DNA of 64,000 nucleotides, taken from Capitella teleta. Lineage: Eukaryota > Annelida > Polychaeta > Capitellidae. The DNA lies in contig KB310004.1 in NCBI GenBank assembly GCA_000328365.1, positions 369,888 through 433,887 of the forward strand, given 5' to 3'. The position numbers were made by a program, and so were the translations under genes. Position 1 is the first letter of the stretch, and each line of letters begins with the position of its first letter. Below, in pieces: positions 1 through 12,826 of this stretch. The notes under the pieces were generated by a model. It did no database searches and was not told where the DNA came from. It saw only the letters and a list, made by a program, of their open reading frames with translations.

Positions 1-590
1 GCCTTTCACGTCACCTCCACGTATTTACACTTAACGCTTAAAGCGCGATAGCTCCTGCCTGCTGGTCAATGCGGGCCACGTCAGGCTCACGTCGCCTGCA
101 GGTGACCATGAGAGCGCGCCGATCAAGTACTCGCGCCACGTTAGCCTAATGTTACCTGCAGGTGACCAAAATTTACACCTGCTGGTAACGTTAGGGGAAT
201 GTTCCGTGTTTGCTGGGAATTCATAGAGGCACACCCAGATATCCGTTTTTCCAACAAGACAACGCTCGGCCGCATGCAGCAGCTGTGACCGAGGTTTTTT
301 GGACGGCAATGAGGTTGCCGTTGTTCCTTGGGTACCATATTTCCCAGATCTGAACCCCATCGAGCATTTATGAGATGTTTTAGGGAGAAGAACAATGATC
401 AGAAGGCCAACCACCCGTGACGCGCTCATCCGCATCCTACGTCAAGAATGACAATCAGGGGCTTGATCCGGAGTATGAGAAGAAGGTGCACTGCGTGCAT
501 TGAGGCGCATGGAGGCCACACCAGTTACTGAACTAATCTGCGACTTTCAAGATTGACCCCTCTCTGGTTTAATTAAGGTTTGTCATTAAC
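1..590 (+). mobile_element. Tc1/mariner transposase remnant
   Basis: This is a decayed copy of a Tc1/mariner DNA transposon that begins before the window. Translation around 245-285 gives QQDNARPHAA, the block holding the second catalytic Asp. Around 340-370 another frame gives PDLNPIEHL, the block holding the catalytic Glu. The Asp codon (258-260) and Glu codon (362-364) are about 34 codons apart, as expected for the DD34E type. The two blocks are in different frames, a TGA replaces the expected Trp after PIEHL, and more stops follow, so the copy is dead. The 5' part (about 60-200) holds two or three imperfect copies of a unit rich in CCTGCAGGTGACCA, which is not normal transposase sequence. 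No terminal inverted repeats were identified. Confidence 0.75.
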
Positions 591-2201
591 ACTCCGGGAC
601 TTTTGTGTTTGTCTTCATTGCATTAAACACAGTAAACATCACACTTTCAATACCCAAGCATTGTAATCAGAATAATTTAAGCACAATATACCTAATTTGG
701 GGATTTACTATTGTTACAGAATTAAAGTCGCTCAGTATATTTATAAAGAGCTGTCAATTACCCTTAATATGATATAAAAATACCTCTTCTTGCTTAAGAG
801 GTAATGAGCATTAGAACCATGCAACCGTCGCGATGTCAAATGGCAGGAAAACGCGATTGAATGTTGCTGAGAATTTTCATCGCGCACATGCATCGCCATG
901 GTAATGGAACGTTTTTCAAAGTTTACAGCATAACCCGAACTATGACCCGTTGTAAATGCCTTCCAATGGCTACACTTGTAAGCACAGAATCTCGCGAAAA
1001 CTATTAACAGAAAGCTCTGTTCCCACTCTTTACAGTGATACCTGTTATTGAGAAATCGCATACGAGTATGTACCCATACTAATTAAGCATTTGAAACGAC
1101 CATGAATTAATGCTTTTTCCTCGTTAAAATAGTTCATAATGATTACACTCACTACAGGTAAAAAAGGGAGTATAATAAAATTGAAATTTAACCAGTTTTT
1201 AGTTAAAAAATGCACATAATTGCTGTTGCAGTTTGAAGTTAAGATATTGATCTATGCCGGAATACAGTGAAACCCGAAAATTGAAATGCTTTTGCCTCGG
1301 GCGGTTTTATCCCCATACATGTATCTCTCTTACGCTCTGTACAACTTTAGACTGATTTCGTCGTGGCGGGTCACATATATCTTGTAACATATCGATCTGG
1401 CACCAAATATGTCAATTATAAAAATACTTGTCTATATTATATCTACATATTGATGTAATTCGATTTCAAAACTAATCACTATGAAGCAAAATATATGCTA
1501 AATTAGGTTATGACCATATTTGGATATTCACATATTGTCACACGAAAAAGGGCAAATGAATTATTGTTATAGATCAACCAGACACTAAGGGCAATGCTTT
1601 GTGTTAAATTAACTCTAATGAATGGACATCATGCCTTATATGGCGAAAAAAAGGAGCAAAAACACGTCTTAATGACCTTGACCTTAGAATGACATAATTT
1701 TGAATTATAATTAGATAGAAAAATAATATTATCAACTATCACTTAAAATTACAGCGTGATATCCATCACGAAGTGAAGTTATCGATGTATTAGTTCGAAA
1801 AAAAAATCACATGTTCACAATTTCAACTATTACGCAATAATGATGCTACTGCATGAGCATACAAAGTACGAAGCTCAATTCCGTTGAAAATAATACATTG
1901 AACAATTTAACGAAAAAATTAGAATGCTATGATCAATATGGAATGAGATATAGGAAATTTGAAATTTGGCTTGAATGTAGTTTAGCTTTTCAGATGAAAA
2001 TTGCAATCAGTGAATTTCCCAGACAGTCACGTGATCACTTCTGGTACCAATTTCTGTGAAGGGGTCGGCATTTGGTCAAAATGCAGACCCATGATTTACG
2101 CGCGAATTCAAAATCAAGTTTAGACAATTAATATATTCGAAATATTCGTCCATGATATCAGGTACGAATATTTCCGATATTTTCCTTATAGACGCATCGA
2201 A
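591..2201. other. Intergenic, no gene seen
   Basis: This is AT-rich sequence with only short spurious reading frames. I see no splice-linked exons, RNA gene or clear mobile element apart from the dispersed repeat starting at 1991. Confidence 0.5.
1991..2087 (+). repeat. Dispersed repeat A, copy 1
   Basis: This stretch shares a series of blocks with 3472-3572: CAGATGAAAATTGCAA, then AGTCACGT, TTTCTGG, GTGAAG and GGGGTCGGCATT, in the same order and spacing. The copies are diverged. The family is unknown, and it could be a fragment of an old transposable element. Confidence 0.55.
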
Positions 2202-2239
2202 CCCCCCCCCCCCCCCAAAAAAAAAAAAAAAAAAAAAAA
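2202..2239. repeat. Homopolymer C15/A23
   Basis: A run of about 15 C is followed directly by about 23 A. It is low complexity and its exact length is likely to be unreliable in the assembly. Confidence 0.9.
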
Positions 2240-2482
2240 TATGTTTGTTGGAAATTACCAAATGGTCAAATGAAGCCCAGAATTTAGGAGAGCGCTAGTG
2301 CTGGCCTAAATATTTTTGTTCCTCCCAAGTAAATGGATATTAATAAAAACTGGAAAACATGAGTTAATTACACAATTAATTGTCAGACACATTTTTATTT
2401 TTATTTGCACGTACGTGTCAAGATTTATTGAAATCATTGGATCCAAAGTAGGTCTAACGGTTCCGTAAATACATGTCCCGTA

Positions 2483-2688
<206 letters not shown>

Positions 2689-2806
2689 ATTTTATAACGC
2701 GTAAAATCCAAAGTGCTCTAAACGCGACAGAATTATAAAAGCAATAGTGAAACATAAAATGCACATTCAAATCGGGTCTCCTAATTAGGGCCCCGCAATC
2801 CCAACA

Positions 2807-3010
2807 AATCAAACTTTCGGCACCCGAAATGAGGCTTCCACAGTGATGTCGGGAAGTGCCCTCAATCAAAAATTGGAGAAATAACAAAGCTATACGTGTG
2901 AGCTCAATTGTGAATAGTTGCTCTATCAAACCTCCAAAGTCAAAATTTTACGTTTCTATTATTGTGCGTTCTATGTAGGGCCGAGAACTTTTCGAACGAC
3001 CCTCGTAAAT
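2807..3010. repeat. Dispersed repeat B, copy 1
   Basis: This resembles 20561-20758 in the same orientation. Shared blocks are GGCACCCGAA near the start and, near the end, a GCGTTC block followed by GAGAAC/GTAAGAAC, then TTCGAACRACCCTC. The middle is diverged. The element family is not recognised. Confidence 0.45.
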
Positions 3011-3471
3011 GTCATTTCAACTCAAAAGTGAGAGCTACTATGATGATTACTCATTAATGCAGATTTGCTATGCCCGAGGTTTGAAAGCGTGCGCATGATC
3101 ATGGCATGCGCGCATAGTTAATAAGGGCCATGACAGAATGGGTCATTTAGTACATTACGTAAAGTAATTTAAGCAAGTGACACTGGCTGTTTGATTATGC
3201 TTTATTAAGAAATGACCTATATGTATATGACAGCTCGAGTTAATCATGTCACTTTCAAATATGAAATCAATCTCACTGACATTTAAAGACTCACAGGGAC
3301 TCTCAGGTGTAAAATATCATTGAATCAATTTAAAGCAAGCGAGAAGATCGTCCGAAATCCGTATTCAAGTCACCTATTACATCGCGCGTACATGTACTTT
3401 TATTATACAAGGCCGGGTTCTCCGAAAGGTTCTCGATCTAACATAGAACACAATTTGATTTCAATGATTTC

Positions 3472-3572
3472 CAGATGAAAATTGCAAATACCAAAGTTCC
3501 CCGAGTCACGTCAACATTTCTGGCGCTAATTTGAGTGAAGCAGGGGTCGGCATTCCGTAAAAATGTGGCTGA
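3472..3572 (+). repeat. Dispersed repeat A, copy 2
   Basis: This is the partner of the copy at 1991-2087. It contains CAGATGAAAATTGCAA, GAGTCACGT, a TTTCTGG block and GTGAAGCAGGGGTCGGCATT. Confidence 0.55.
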
Positions 3573-5599
3573 CTCCTGCTTTTAGACTATATTTAATTAA
3601 TCATAGACGCATTAAAGTAATTTAAAACATTTGTAACATTTTTATGAAATTATTTTAATATAGTCAGAGGAAGCCCAAATATAAGTCCACTATAATAGTG
3701 GAGTATAATGCCATCGGCATTACACAGACTGCCAACCTAATTATGTCCAACATGAAAACCTACCCCACAGTTAATGAATCTGCACAAGCGCTCATTCATA
3801 TAAAGAAAAAAAAAAGAATTGGAGAAAGAATGCCTCTTTGTTTTTGACCATGTTTATGATCGAAAAGCCGTTCCGTCTCGACATCTGCAGCTTGTTCATC
3901 TTTGTTCAAATTGCATTGTAGGTCGAAATACAAAAGCAAAACGGGAAAGTTTTACACGATGCACCATGTCAGAGGCTATCGCTGCATCAAGCAGGGCACA
4001 CATACATGTAGTTGGATACAATAATATACATATCCAGTATAATACCGCTCAATGCAATTACGCGATCACCAAAACTTGCACTATTAAACAATGACTTGTT
4101 TTACCTTTCGGAATCGGTATGCGGAAATCGGTTGGTTTTATGCATGTTTTGCCATTGATTTTGGAAACGAGACAAACGCCTGACTGCATATTGTGTTCAT
4201 CCTATTTTGCGCGAGCATTTTTGATCGGAATATTAAACAATTTGTGATATTACTCAGCTTTATCTCATTTCAGTTTTGACTGATGACTTCTGATCTGCTT
4301 ATGGATGATAAGAGTGGCATACGCCCTACTGAGATAACCCCACGTTTTCGATTTATTAAGTGAGCATTCTCTCAATCTCATAATTAATTCCATTTTCGGT
4401 GTTTCCGATGCCAACCATTGGTTCCTGTTTTAACTTCTTGTACAACTATTGTGCAATTTCCTTAGTGAGCAGACCAATGACTGACATTGAGCAATATTCG
4501 AGATTCCCGTAATTCTGTTGCATATTTTTCAACACTAATCTAATTGCCCGCTTGACCAGAATGCATTGCGCCCACCATATTGCAAAGAACTCTATTCTCT
4601 CAATAGTTTTGATCAAGAGCTGTATGCATCATGGCAAAGATATAAACACGAATAAAAAGTGCGCGCGCCTTCAATTTGGCTTCAATTGGCAGCACATTTC
4701 ATCAGAAACTGAAAAGAGTAACAAGTTGAAGCAATGAAGTCCTCATGTTTTATTGGACTAAAATTATCACAGGATTATGGATGACAAAAATTAACATGAG
4801 CTAAGTTGGTAAACATTTTGACAAGCAAATTACAAAAGGCAGAAGGAAAGAGATGAATAAAGGCTATGTATACAAAAGACAGGAGATGAAGATTTGTTCT
4901 CAACAGAGGATCAAAAGAGATCCATGTACATTCACGAGTAATATTCCTAATAGCTAACAGGGGCAGTGCATGCTGCCAAAGATATTGCATAGAAAATGCA
5001 GTAAAACCAAACTACTGAGAATAAAGTTGTTCATTATGAAGATATGTTTGGATGCATATGGACTGTTGATAACATGTATTTTTGATCAAAGAAGAGTTTG
5101 GAATACTGATCCGAAGATGAGGTTTCAGCTGAGTTGACTTACTTGTTCTAGGATGAGATTCTGTATTTAATGAAAAATTGAAAGAAAACGAGATTATGAA
5201 GAATGTGAATAAATAGTTTAAAAAAAAAGGAAAAAAAAAAAGAAAAAAAAAAAAGAAGAGTAAATAGGGAAAGGTGGGATGATGCAAGGGGCAAGAAATG
5301 AACCAAATATTCAAAAGAAAAAAGATGAATAAAAATTTAAGTACAAGAAATCGCCAATAAATCATGAAACATAAACAAATGTATAATTGACTAGGATGAT
5401 TAAAAAAATCTTATGAACGTATTAAACAGATCTCATAAAGAGGAATAATTCTACAGTCTACAGTCAAATATTACTGTAAAAACAAATTCCTACCGGTAAT
5501 TTTAATCATCAGCTGTATGTTTAATAGTTAAGAAAAAAAAAGATAAACAAAATGACAACACTTTGCTATGAGATATGCACAACGCTGTTGAATGGCACC
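3573..5599. other. Intergenic, no gene seen
   Basis: AT-rich sequence with a purine-rich tract near 5190-5300. I see no exon, RNA gene or recognisable mobile element. The 3' end of the ERdj5 transcript must lie in the last part. Confidence 0.5.
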
Positions 5600-8500
5600 T
5601 CAGAATTCATCGCGCTGGCGTTTGGTCGACTGCGAATAAGTAGAATAAAAAAAATAAGTAAACAATTATTCCATGAACACATACCTTTGACCGCACTCGA
5701 TTATCAATGTAGCGCATGATCTGAGCAGTGTCAATTCTGAGGTCTTCACCACTTGAAGCCTTGATTAAGAAAAGAAAGATGATCAAATGGCATTGCACAC
5801 ATTCATTCAACTCACTTGTTTCTTCCCAGAAGATCCGATGTAGAACCGCACAGTTGGGTACCCACGCAGGCCAACCTGCTGACACAATGATCCATACTGG
5901 TCGCAGTTCACTTTCCCGGCTTTAACGCGGCCTTCAAGCATCTTGAACGGAGCGGAATTAGAATAATCTGGGACACAGGGCGCTCCTTACTGTTGCAACA
6001 TTTTCAAATTCTGGAGCAAACATCTGACAGGGGCCACACCAAGGGGCGAAGAAGTCAACCACCCAGGGCTCCTTGCTGCTCAGGATCTCCTGGAATTTCT
6101 TCGGATTGAGATTAATGACTTTACTCGGCAACAACTGCTGAGCCCAGGAACGTATAGATTGCGCGTCACGGAAGAATTGATTGTACTCCCTGCAAAAAGC
6201 ACAAGTGTCAGCAAACGATGAGAATTCAAAGAGAACTCACTGGAAATGCGTGGTTCCTTGCTTTCCAGGCACGTACGCTCGGATGTTGGGGTAACTCTGG
6301 ACCTTATACTTGGTGCACACTGCTTTATGCTGATCACAATTGACGCTACCGACTCTTATGACAGAGTGTGTTTTCGTGGCCTGTTAGCAAAGAGATTACA
6401 ATCCTAGGTACATAAGGCAACCACAATCATCCCTACCTTGGCTAGTTGTCTCCATTCAGGCTCAAGTTGGCGGCACGGGCCGCACCATGGAGCAAAGAAG
6501 TCAACCAACCATAACTCGTCTTTTGAGCGTTTGATAACCAGCTTGTCGAAGGAGTCCGCGTCTAGACTCACAACAGGAGGGTTGAGCATGTCCTGCAGGA
6601 ACTCCACAATGTGACTGGCGTGGTGATGTCCGTCAAACTGGTGAGGAGTGCTCTGGTTGTAGAACATTGTGGTCGGATAACTCTTCACTCCGTACTGCGG
6701 ATGCATCTAGTAAATTATTCACTCACAAAACAAAATCTGATCAGACCTGACTGCAGAGATTGCCATGGACGCTACAATCAACCGTTCCAAAGTGGATATT
6801 GCTCATTTCCTTCGAGGCTTTACGGAACTCCGGTAGCAAGCGCATGCAAGGAGGACACCACTGTAAAATAGAAGCGAGTCATGCAGTTACATGAGATGAC
6901 TGTCACTCACAGGAGCATAGAAGTCAATGAACCATGGTTCTGCACTCTGAGTAGCAGCAGGGAAGTCCTTTGGACTGAGCACACGAACGGGAGTCTCAGC
7001 ACTATCCTTTGCAAAGGCCGCGATGTCATGAGCGGTTTGTCTGCCATGATGGATCTCATGTCCACCTCCTTTCTTGAAGACGGTGTACGTGGGGAATTTG
7101 TGGACATGGAGGTTATTGCAGAGGCTCCTGCTCTGTTTACAATCCAGGCGCCAGACTTTGATGGGCGAGAGGAGGACTGGGAGTTTGCGTAGATCCAGAT
7201 CTGTGACTTGACCTTCGACAAAGTGAACAAGCATTGCTTCTTTTTTCTCGATGCTTTGTTCGATATCAGAACCCTTTGCTTCGGCCAGATCCGGAAGAAG
7301 AGCTAGTATGGCCAGTGCAACCTCCCTGGCAAACAGACTGCTGATGGCAGAACCCTGACCCTTCAACACTTTGCCTGTTTCGTAGAAATACGTTCCGTGA
7401 TCAACTCCCATTTGGTCACAAACAGCGGTGTTAACGTGACAATCAACAAGTCCGACATTCACCAAATCAGACTGCCAACAAATCATGAATCATTGAATCA
7501 ACAAACTTCTTCAATGTACTCACAAGCATTGCAGCAACTTTAGTACTGGTACTCGCCTCCAGACAATCTGAAAAGTTATCCCTGTGCAAACATACAAAAT
7601 TTATATAGTAAGCCCACCTCCGCCGTCACCACAGTAAGAGATGAGCCACGGCAAAGTATTCCGCTTCTTGATCTGGGCATCAAACGAAGATGGCGTTAAC
7701 TTGTGCATTGTGGCGCCCACATGCTTCAGAGCAAACTCCACCAACAAATCTGTTTGCCGTTGACCGGAATACTTTTCATTCTATGTTCATAAATAAAATG
7801 AAATGATGAACTATGGATTATAATTGCAGCTTCTCACCTTTGGAAACATCGCCAATGTAGGGTAGGAGCGGATCCCAAGCTGTCGACAGAGTGCCCATTC
7901 ATCCCCACAGTTAACAGCTCCAATCCGAAGGACCCCCTCCAACTCTCTCGCCATCTCACGCCACTGCGGAAGATATAAAATTTATTGAATCGCTTCCTGA
8001 GAGTTGAGAGTATCCTCACTGATGGAGCAGTTTCGTGGCAGTGTGAGCATCGCGGGGAGTAGAAATTCACGAACCAAATGTCCTTGGTGTTTTCAACTGA
8101 TTGCTCAAAATCTGCTTTATTCAAAGTGATAATTTCTTGATCCTCATCGTAAATTCCTGAAAATAAAATAAATTCAAAACAAACTCAACTGCCTCCTGAT
8201 TAGCTGTTATGAAATCCTCAATCAAATGATGGTATTGATTAATTTTCCCTAAATCAGAACTTACCAAAGTCTTGCTTGTAGAAGTTCCAGCTGTGGAATC
8301 CTCGGCCAGATGGACCGTCCTCTTTTAGGCCATCCTCCCCAAATTGGTCGTACTTCTTACGAAGATCTTCATCTTTGAGTACTTCATACGCTCGATTGAT
8401 CCTCACAAACAAATCGTTGGCATTGGGATCATCCTGAAATACATCCAGCAACTCTCAAATCTGGCTAAAATCATGCAACAAGGTCTTGATTAATTATGCA

Positions 8501-8950
8501 TGCACAACTATAATTTATGCAAAATCTTACATGACAGATGCTGAACATCAAAAAGGCATAAATATGATGAGCATGATTAGAATTTGTATATTATAATTGT
8601 TTGCAAAACCGAATGACAGCATTTGATGAGGCAACAGATGGAATGCAATCATTATAAATGCAAACTGAAACATCTACATATGTTAAATTATCATATCATT
8701 TAATTACAGTTATTAAACATAAAAATTCCTGCATTTCATTATAATACGGATCACAAATTACGATTCAAAATATTACTGTGTTTTTATCAGGATGCTTCTC
8801 CAGTGCAATTTTCTTGAACGCTTTCCGGATCTCTCTAGCGTTGGCTTGGCGACTGACTCCCAGAAGTTGGTAGAAGTCCTCGGCTAGAGCAGAACCCAAT
8901 GCAAGAAGTAGAATAATGACCCTAGTCACATGACACGCCAAGAGCCTCAT
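5600..8950 (-). CDS. DNAJC10: ERdj5 / DNAJC10: ER J-domain disulfide reductase
   Basis: This is an ER-lumen co-chaperone and reductase that works with BiP on misfolded disulfide-bonded clients. Fourteen exons join in phase: 8950-8777, 8433-8265, 8156-8020, 7963-7838, 7780-7618, 7567-7524, 7471-6911, 6860-6747, 6694-6437, 6380-6241, 6189-5991, 5941-5816, 5759-5685, 5629-5600. They give 771 aa, against 793 in human. Residues 1-23 are a signal peptide and a J domain with HPD at 53-55 follows. Thioredoxin active sites are CSHC (151-154), CPPC (460-463), CGPC (567-570) and CGPC (680-683), with two redox-dead thioredoxin-like modules between the first and second. The human third site is CHPC, so this one differs. 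The protein ends in RDEF, an unusual KDEL-type retrieval signal. Most introns are 45-75 bases. The 6747 donor (GTCTGA) is weak, but the join matches the family. Confidence 0.95.
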
Positions 8951-10558
8951 AGCTGTTGTGCTGCTGTGAAAAAAATGGAGAAATTGTGCTCATTTTGATT
9001 ATAGATTGCACGCAAATGGATTTTTAAAGCGACAATCAATGTTTCACACCAATAAGAAGTCTTAATAACTATTTAATGACAAGGAAGTGTGAATAAATGG
9101 TGCACTAAATTTAATTGGTGATTCATAACATATCCACTCCTTGAGCCACCCACAAATTCATTACAAAGGATCTGTCAAAAAGAAGGACAAGGCTGCTCCT
9201 GTGTTTGGTGCAAATGATTTTCATTTTGATTACAAATAATAATCATCATCATCATGGATACTAACTGCTTACTGGCAAACTCCCCAAGGCGCAGTGAATG
9301 TAGCGGTTGTATAAATATTTATTTTTATTAATATAAGAGAAAACACTATAGCGATCGAGACACTAATATACTGTACTAAACATTACATGCACATGTAGGC
9401 CTAGCATGGGATAGTTAATAATTTTAATTAGGTCTGATTGAGACCTCGACCGATTAATTTGTGCTAATACATATGATTGACATATGATAATAATTAGGTA
9501 ACGACTAGAGATAAGCCATTCTAGCCTATTTACTATTATATAATTAAATAGGCCGGGCAGCCGCTACGTCCGAACCCAGGTCCCCGGGCCGGGGTTCGGA
9601 CATAGCAGCCGGCCCAGGGAGTTGACCAGTCGGTTACATGATGATCATGATGATGATCAAAACAATACATGACCACGTAACCAGGTAACGCACGTTATAA
9701 TAATAATACTGGTACGTACTACTACTAGGATTGGATTATAAGGATAGTTGGTAGCTCATTAAAATCGAATACTAGTAACTAAAACTAAAACAATTATAAT
9801 TACAATGATATTCCATCATGAGTATAATTAACTGCATAAGTATTATCTGTATAGCCTATACCATGTATACGGTATACTCTATAGACTATAGTATACTAGG
9901 CCGCAGGCGTAGTATAGACTATTAGTATATAGTTATTTTTTTTACGATTTTTATCGTAACACTCAACTAAAATGCTGATTAAACTCGAAAACGAAGCAGA
10001 CTCACGCAAATTGCGACCAGGGAAACCGCGAATCGAATGCAAATTTTCGCAGTTTTCGCACGAATCCCTAATCTGCTGATCGAGTCAGCTAAGCACACGT
10101 GGCGGACACTCGCAAACCTGACGAAGTTTTGATTCGAAGCGTGGATATGAACACTGACGTTCAAAAAATAGGGCGTTTTGAAAATTGATCATCATCATTG
10201 TATTACGTGTATGGCGAATAAGCTATTCTTCCATGAAAACGTTTGTTTAACATTTGTACGCTGAACGATTTGGACGAGTTGAAGACGAGGGGCGTTAGTA
10301 TGTTGTCAAAAACTTACATCTGTTCAAACTTCAGATGTTTGAATATTACCTCAGCAAACAATATGTTTTGATGGATAAATACTTAATATGAACATTTTAG
10401 ACTTTTAATTTCGAAGGTTGTGCTATGTTCGGGCCATTAAAAATGTTCATTGAAAATACCATCATTGCTAACACCCCTACCATCTACCTGTGCTAGTTCT
10501 TGATGTACTTCCTGTCCTAAAAGTTTCGTTTGTTATGGACAGGTGAAAATAACAGAAA
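8951..10558. other. Divergent 5' region between ERdj5 and the LU gene
   Basis: This stretch separates two genes transcribed away from each other, so it should hold both promoters. I see an AT-rich background, a GC-rich hairpin (9551-9614) and a more GC-balanced segment near 9980-10160. No exon was recognised. Confidence 0.5.
9551..9614. repeat. GC-rich imperfect hairpin
   Basis: The arms TACGTCCGAACCC (about 9565-9577) and GGGTTCGGACATA (about 9592-9604) are nearly complementary and enclose a GC-rich loop. The pairing extends outward through GGCCGG/CCGGCC. The island is far richer in GC than its surroundings. It is not a recognisable tRNA. Confidence 0.6.
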
Positions 10559-12826
10559 ATGGATAAATTGTGCTTATATTCAGCATTATTCTTCGTTTCT
10601 GTTTCATCAGGTACATGTCAATGTCTTATGAGCTATTAATTCCGCATGAGATGAGGTTAATTATACACAGGCCTAGCTACGTACACAGTGAGTGACAATA
10701 AATAATTGAATAGACTAAAATTTCTAAATTAAACGCATTCATGATTCATCCCAATACTCACAGACTGACAAGAGTCCTGTTACCTGGTTAGTGTTACTCT
10801 AGTACACACCTAAAGTTTAACTCAATAATAGGCCTACTTATGCATGCTTATAATATACTTAGTAACTCAATAATTATAATACGATGACTTGAGTTACTTA
10901 GAATTTAGTAGTATTATAAATATAAGGTAGTTGGAAAACATCGATGATCGAGTAATAATGAATATCTCTCAGTCTCCTGGCTATCATTATACTGATACTG
11001 GTATAGTTACTTTAGGTTACCTTAGGTGATACTGGTCGGAGGTTATAGACTCTCTATAACCAGATTTTCTGCTTCTTTGCATGAGTGACGTTTTAAGTCA
11101 ATTAAGTGTTAGAACGTTGATGCAATAAATTATGACTGACCATATTTACCTGTGCAATTGGAGGACTTGGAGAAATAAGTACAGTGAATCATTCACCTGA
11201 GGCTGAGCTATTAGAGAAATGTTATTTAAAGTGTTATTTACCCAGCAGTCAACTTTGTGTGTTTGTTGCAAACAAAGTAAAAGTCTTGTAAGCATAAAAT
11301 AGATTCCTATCATAACCCTAAGTTTAACCTAATCCTAACCCTAATGCGCTCACCTAGCGTGCAAAAGGTCAGGGGTTTAATTCGGGCTAGGCAAGTTACC
11401 AGGTATGAATTTCACAGCCTGAAAACTCTATATCTCTATTGTCTCTTCTAAAAATTTATCACAGCTTGACACATTGCACAGTGTCAAAATGTGGTACTTG
11501 GTTGGACAAAGTATGTGCCCCTTAAAGGGATGCGGAACTGAATTTTAAGTGATGTTCTATTGACTCATAGCACCAATTGATAGCATTCCGTGCCAAGAAC
11601 ACCATGCCTGGATGCAAGCGTAAGGAAATAATGCATTCCGAATATCGGGGTTAGCATTGAGCCTATGGGAAAATGGCTTCCATTACGAAGTATAGGCAGC
11701 AAACGTCAGCTGAGGGCTTGCCGTGATTGGTCCTGTTCCCCTCGTGAAGCTATCGATTTCAGCCAATCAGAGCATCAGTATTGCGTATGCGTGGTGCACT
11801 CTGGCTGACCTTTTTACTGTTTCAGGATGAGAAACCATGGTAGGTGTCCTACAAAATCGCTTGTTAAATAAGAAAAACAGCACAAAATATTTTTTTTCGC
11901 GCCTGACTTGTGGCAAAATGATTATTCTATCTATTTCCGAAAAGAAAATAAAAAAGTATCCAGGGGTTTAGTCGCAGGACACGCTGATATGACGAGGCCC
12001 ATTGTAAAAGATGGGGAACTCGGTGTTTCATCACAGCTCCTGACGTCACGCCTTATTAACAATACATCTCCCACGAAATCGTTAGCAATGATATTCCTTG
12101 TGTGGGCCAGGCATAGGAATCATTTTTGGTGCATCAAATAACGACTCAAAGTCCATTTTTAACTAGTTCTCCCTCCCTTTAACAGGAAAGTGAGGATACA
12201 CAGCTTGCGCAGCCCATAGAGGGCACAAGTCATTCAACCAAGGAACACATTGGATTTTGGAGTTACTGCTTTGAATTCACTGCCAATATGTCTCATCATA
12301 ATAACATGAACTTCTGATCATTTCAGTTCTCTCCTTGGAATGTTATTCATGCGAGGAGGAAGAGAGGAATCGAGGAACGTGCAATTCACGAACATCCAGA
12401 TGTGAGGACTTTCAAGATGCCTGCACTTCATACGTTCGCTGGGGAAGTAAGGGCTTGGAAAGTGCTGTGCTCACTCAATCTGACTGACCTTTGTGACCTT
12501 TGTTTCAGTCCCTCCACAATGGTCCCCAAGAGGTGATCGTCGGTATTACATTTCCAAGGGTTGTGACACCATGCAGGGTTGTATAAAGCGCCAGGAAGCC
12601 ACGTTCACCACTTGCAACCGTGACTGGTACAATGACTGGGCCTGCGTCGAATGCTGTTCTGGTGATCTGTGTAATTACTTTGTAACGGTAAGCGTAGATT
12701 TCTTGATCATGACTTTTATGATCTGTTTCGTGTTTACAGAAAGGGGCTGGAAATGTCAGAGCATCCATGGCTACAGTTGGAGTGATTTCATCGCTGCTTC
12801 TCGTCTTCAAGAAAATATGGTTATAG
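10559..12826 (+). CDS. Ly6/uPAR (three-finger) domain surface protein
   Basis: Four exons (10559-10610, 12327-12446, 12509-12687, 12740-12826) join in phase to give 145 aa. Residues 1-17 look like a signal peptide (MDKLCLYSALFFVSVSS). The mature part starts near LECYSC and has twelve cysteines, ending in CCSGDLCN at 106-113. That CCxxDLCN ending is the signature of the LU domain, which usually has ten cysteines. The last exon adds a short hydrophobic tail (VGVISSLLLVF), which suggests a GPI signal, although its final KKIWL is unusual. The LU exons are well supported. The signal exon lies 1.7 kb away, across an intron much longer than its neighbours, so it is less certain. An AATAAA lies at 13003. 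The ligand is unknown; LU proteins act as receptors, receptor modulators or toxins' relatives on the cell surface. Confidence 0.72.

Noticed and set aside
741-1061. 106-residue minus frame
   Set aside because: No recognisable features, AT-rich composition and no partner exons.
11320-11345. Telomere-like CCTAATCCTAACCCTAA patch
   Set aside because: Only two or three imperfect units, too short to claim an interstitial telomere.
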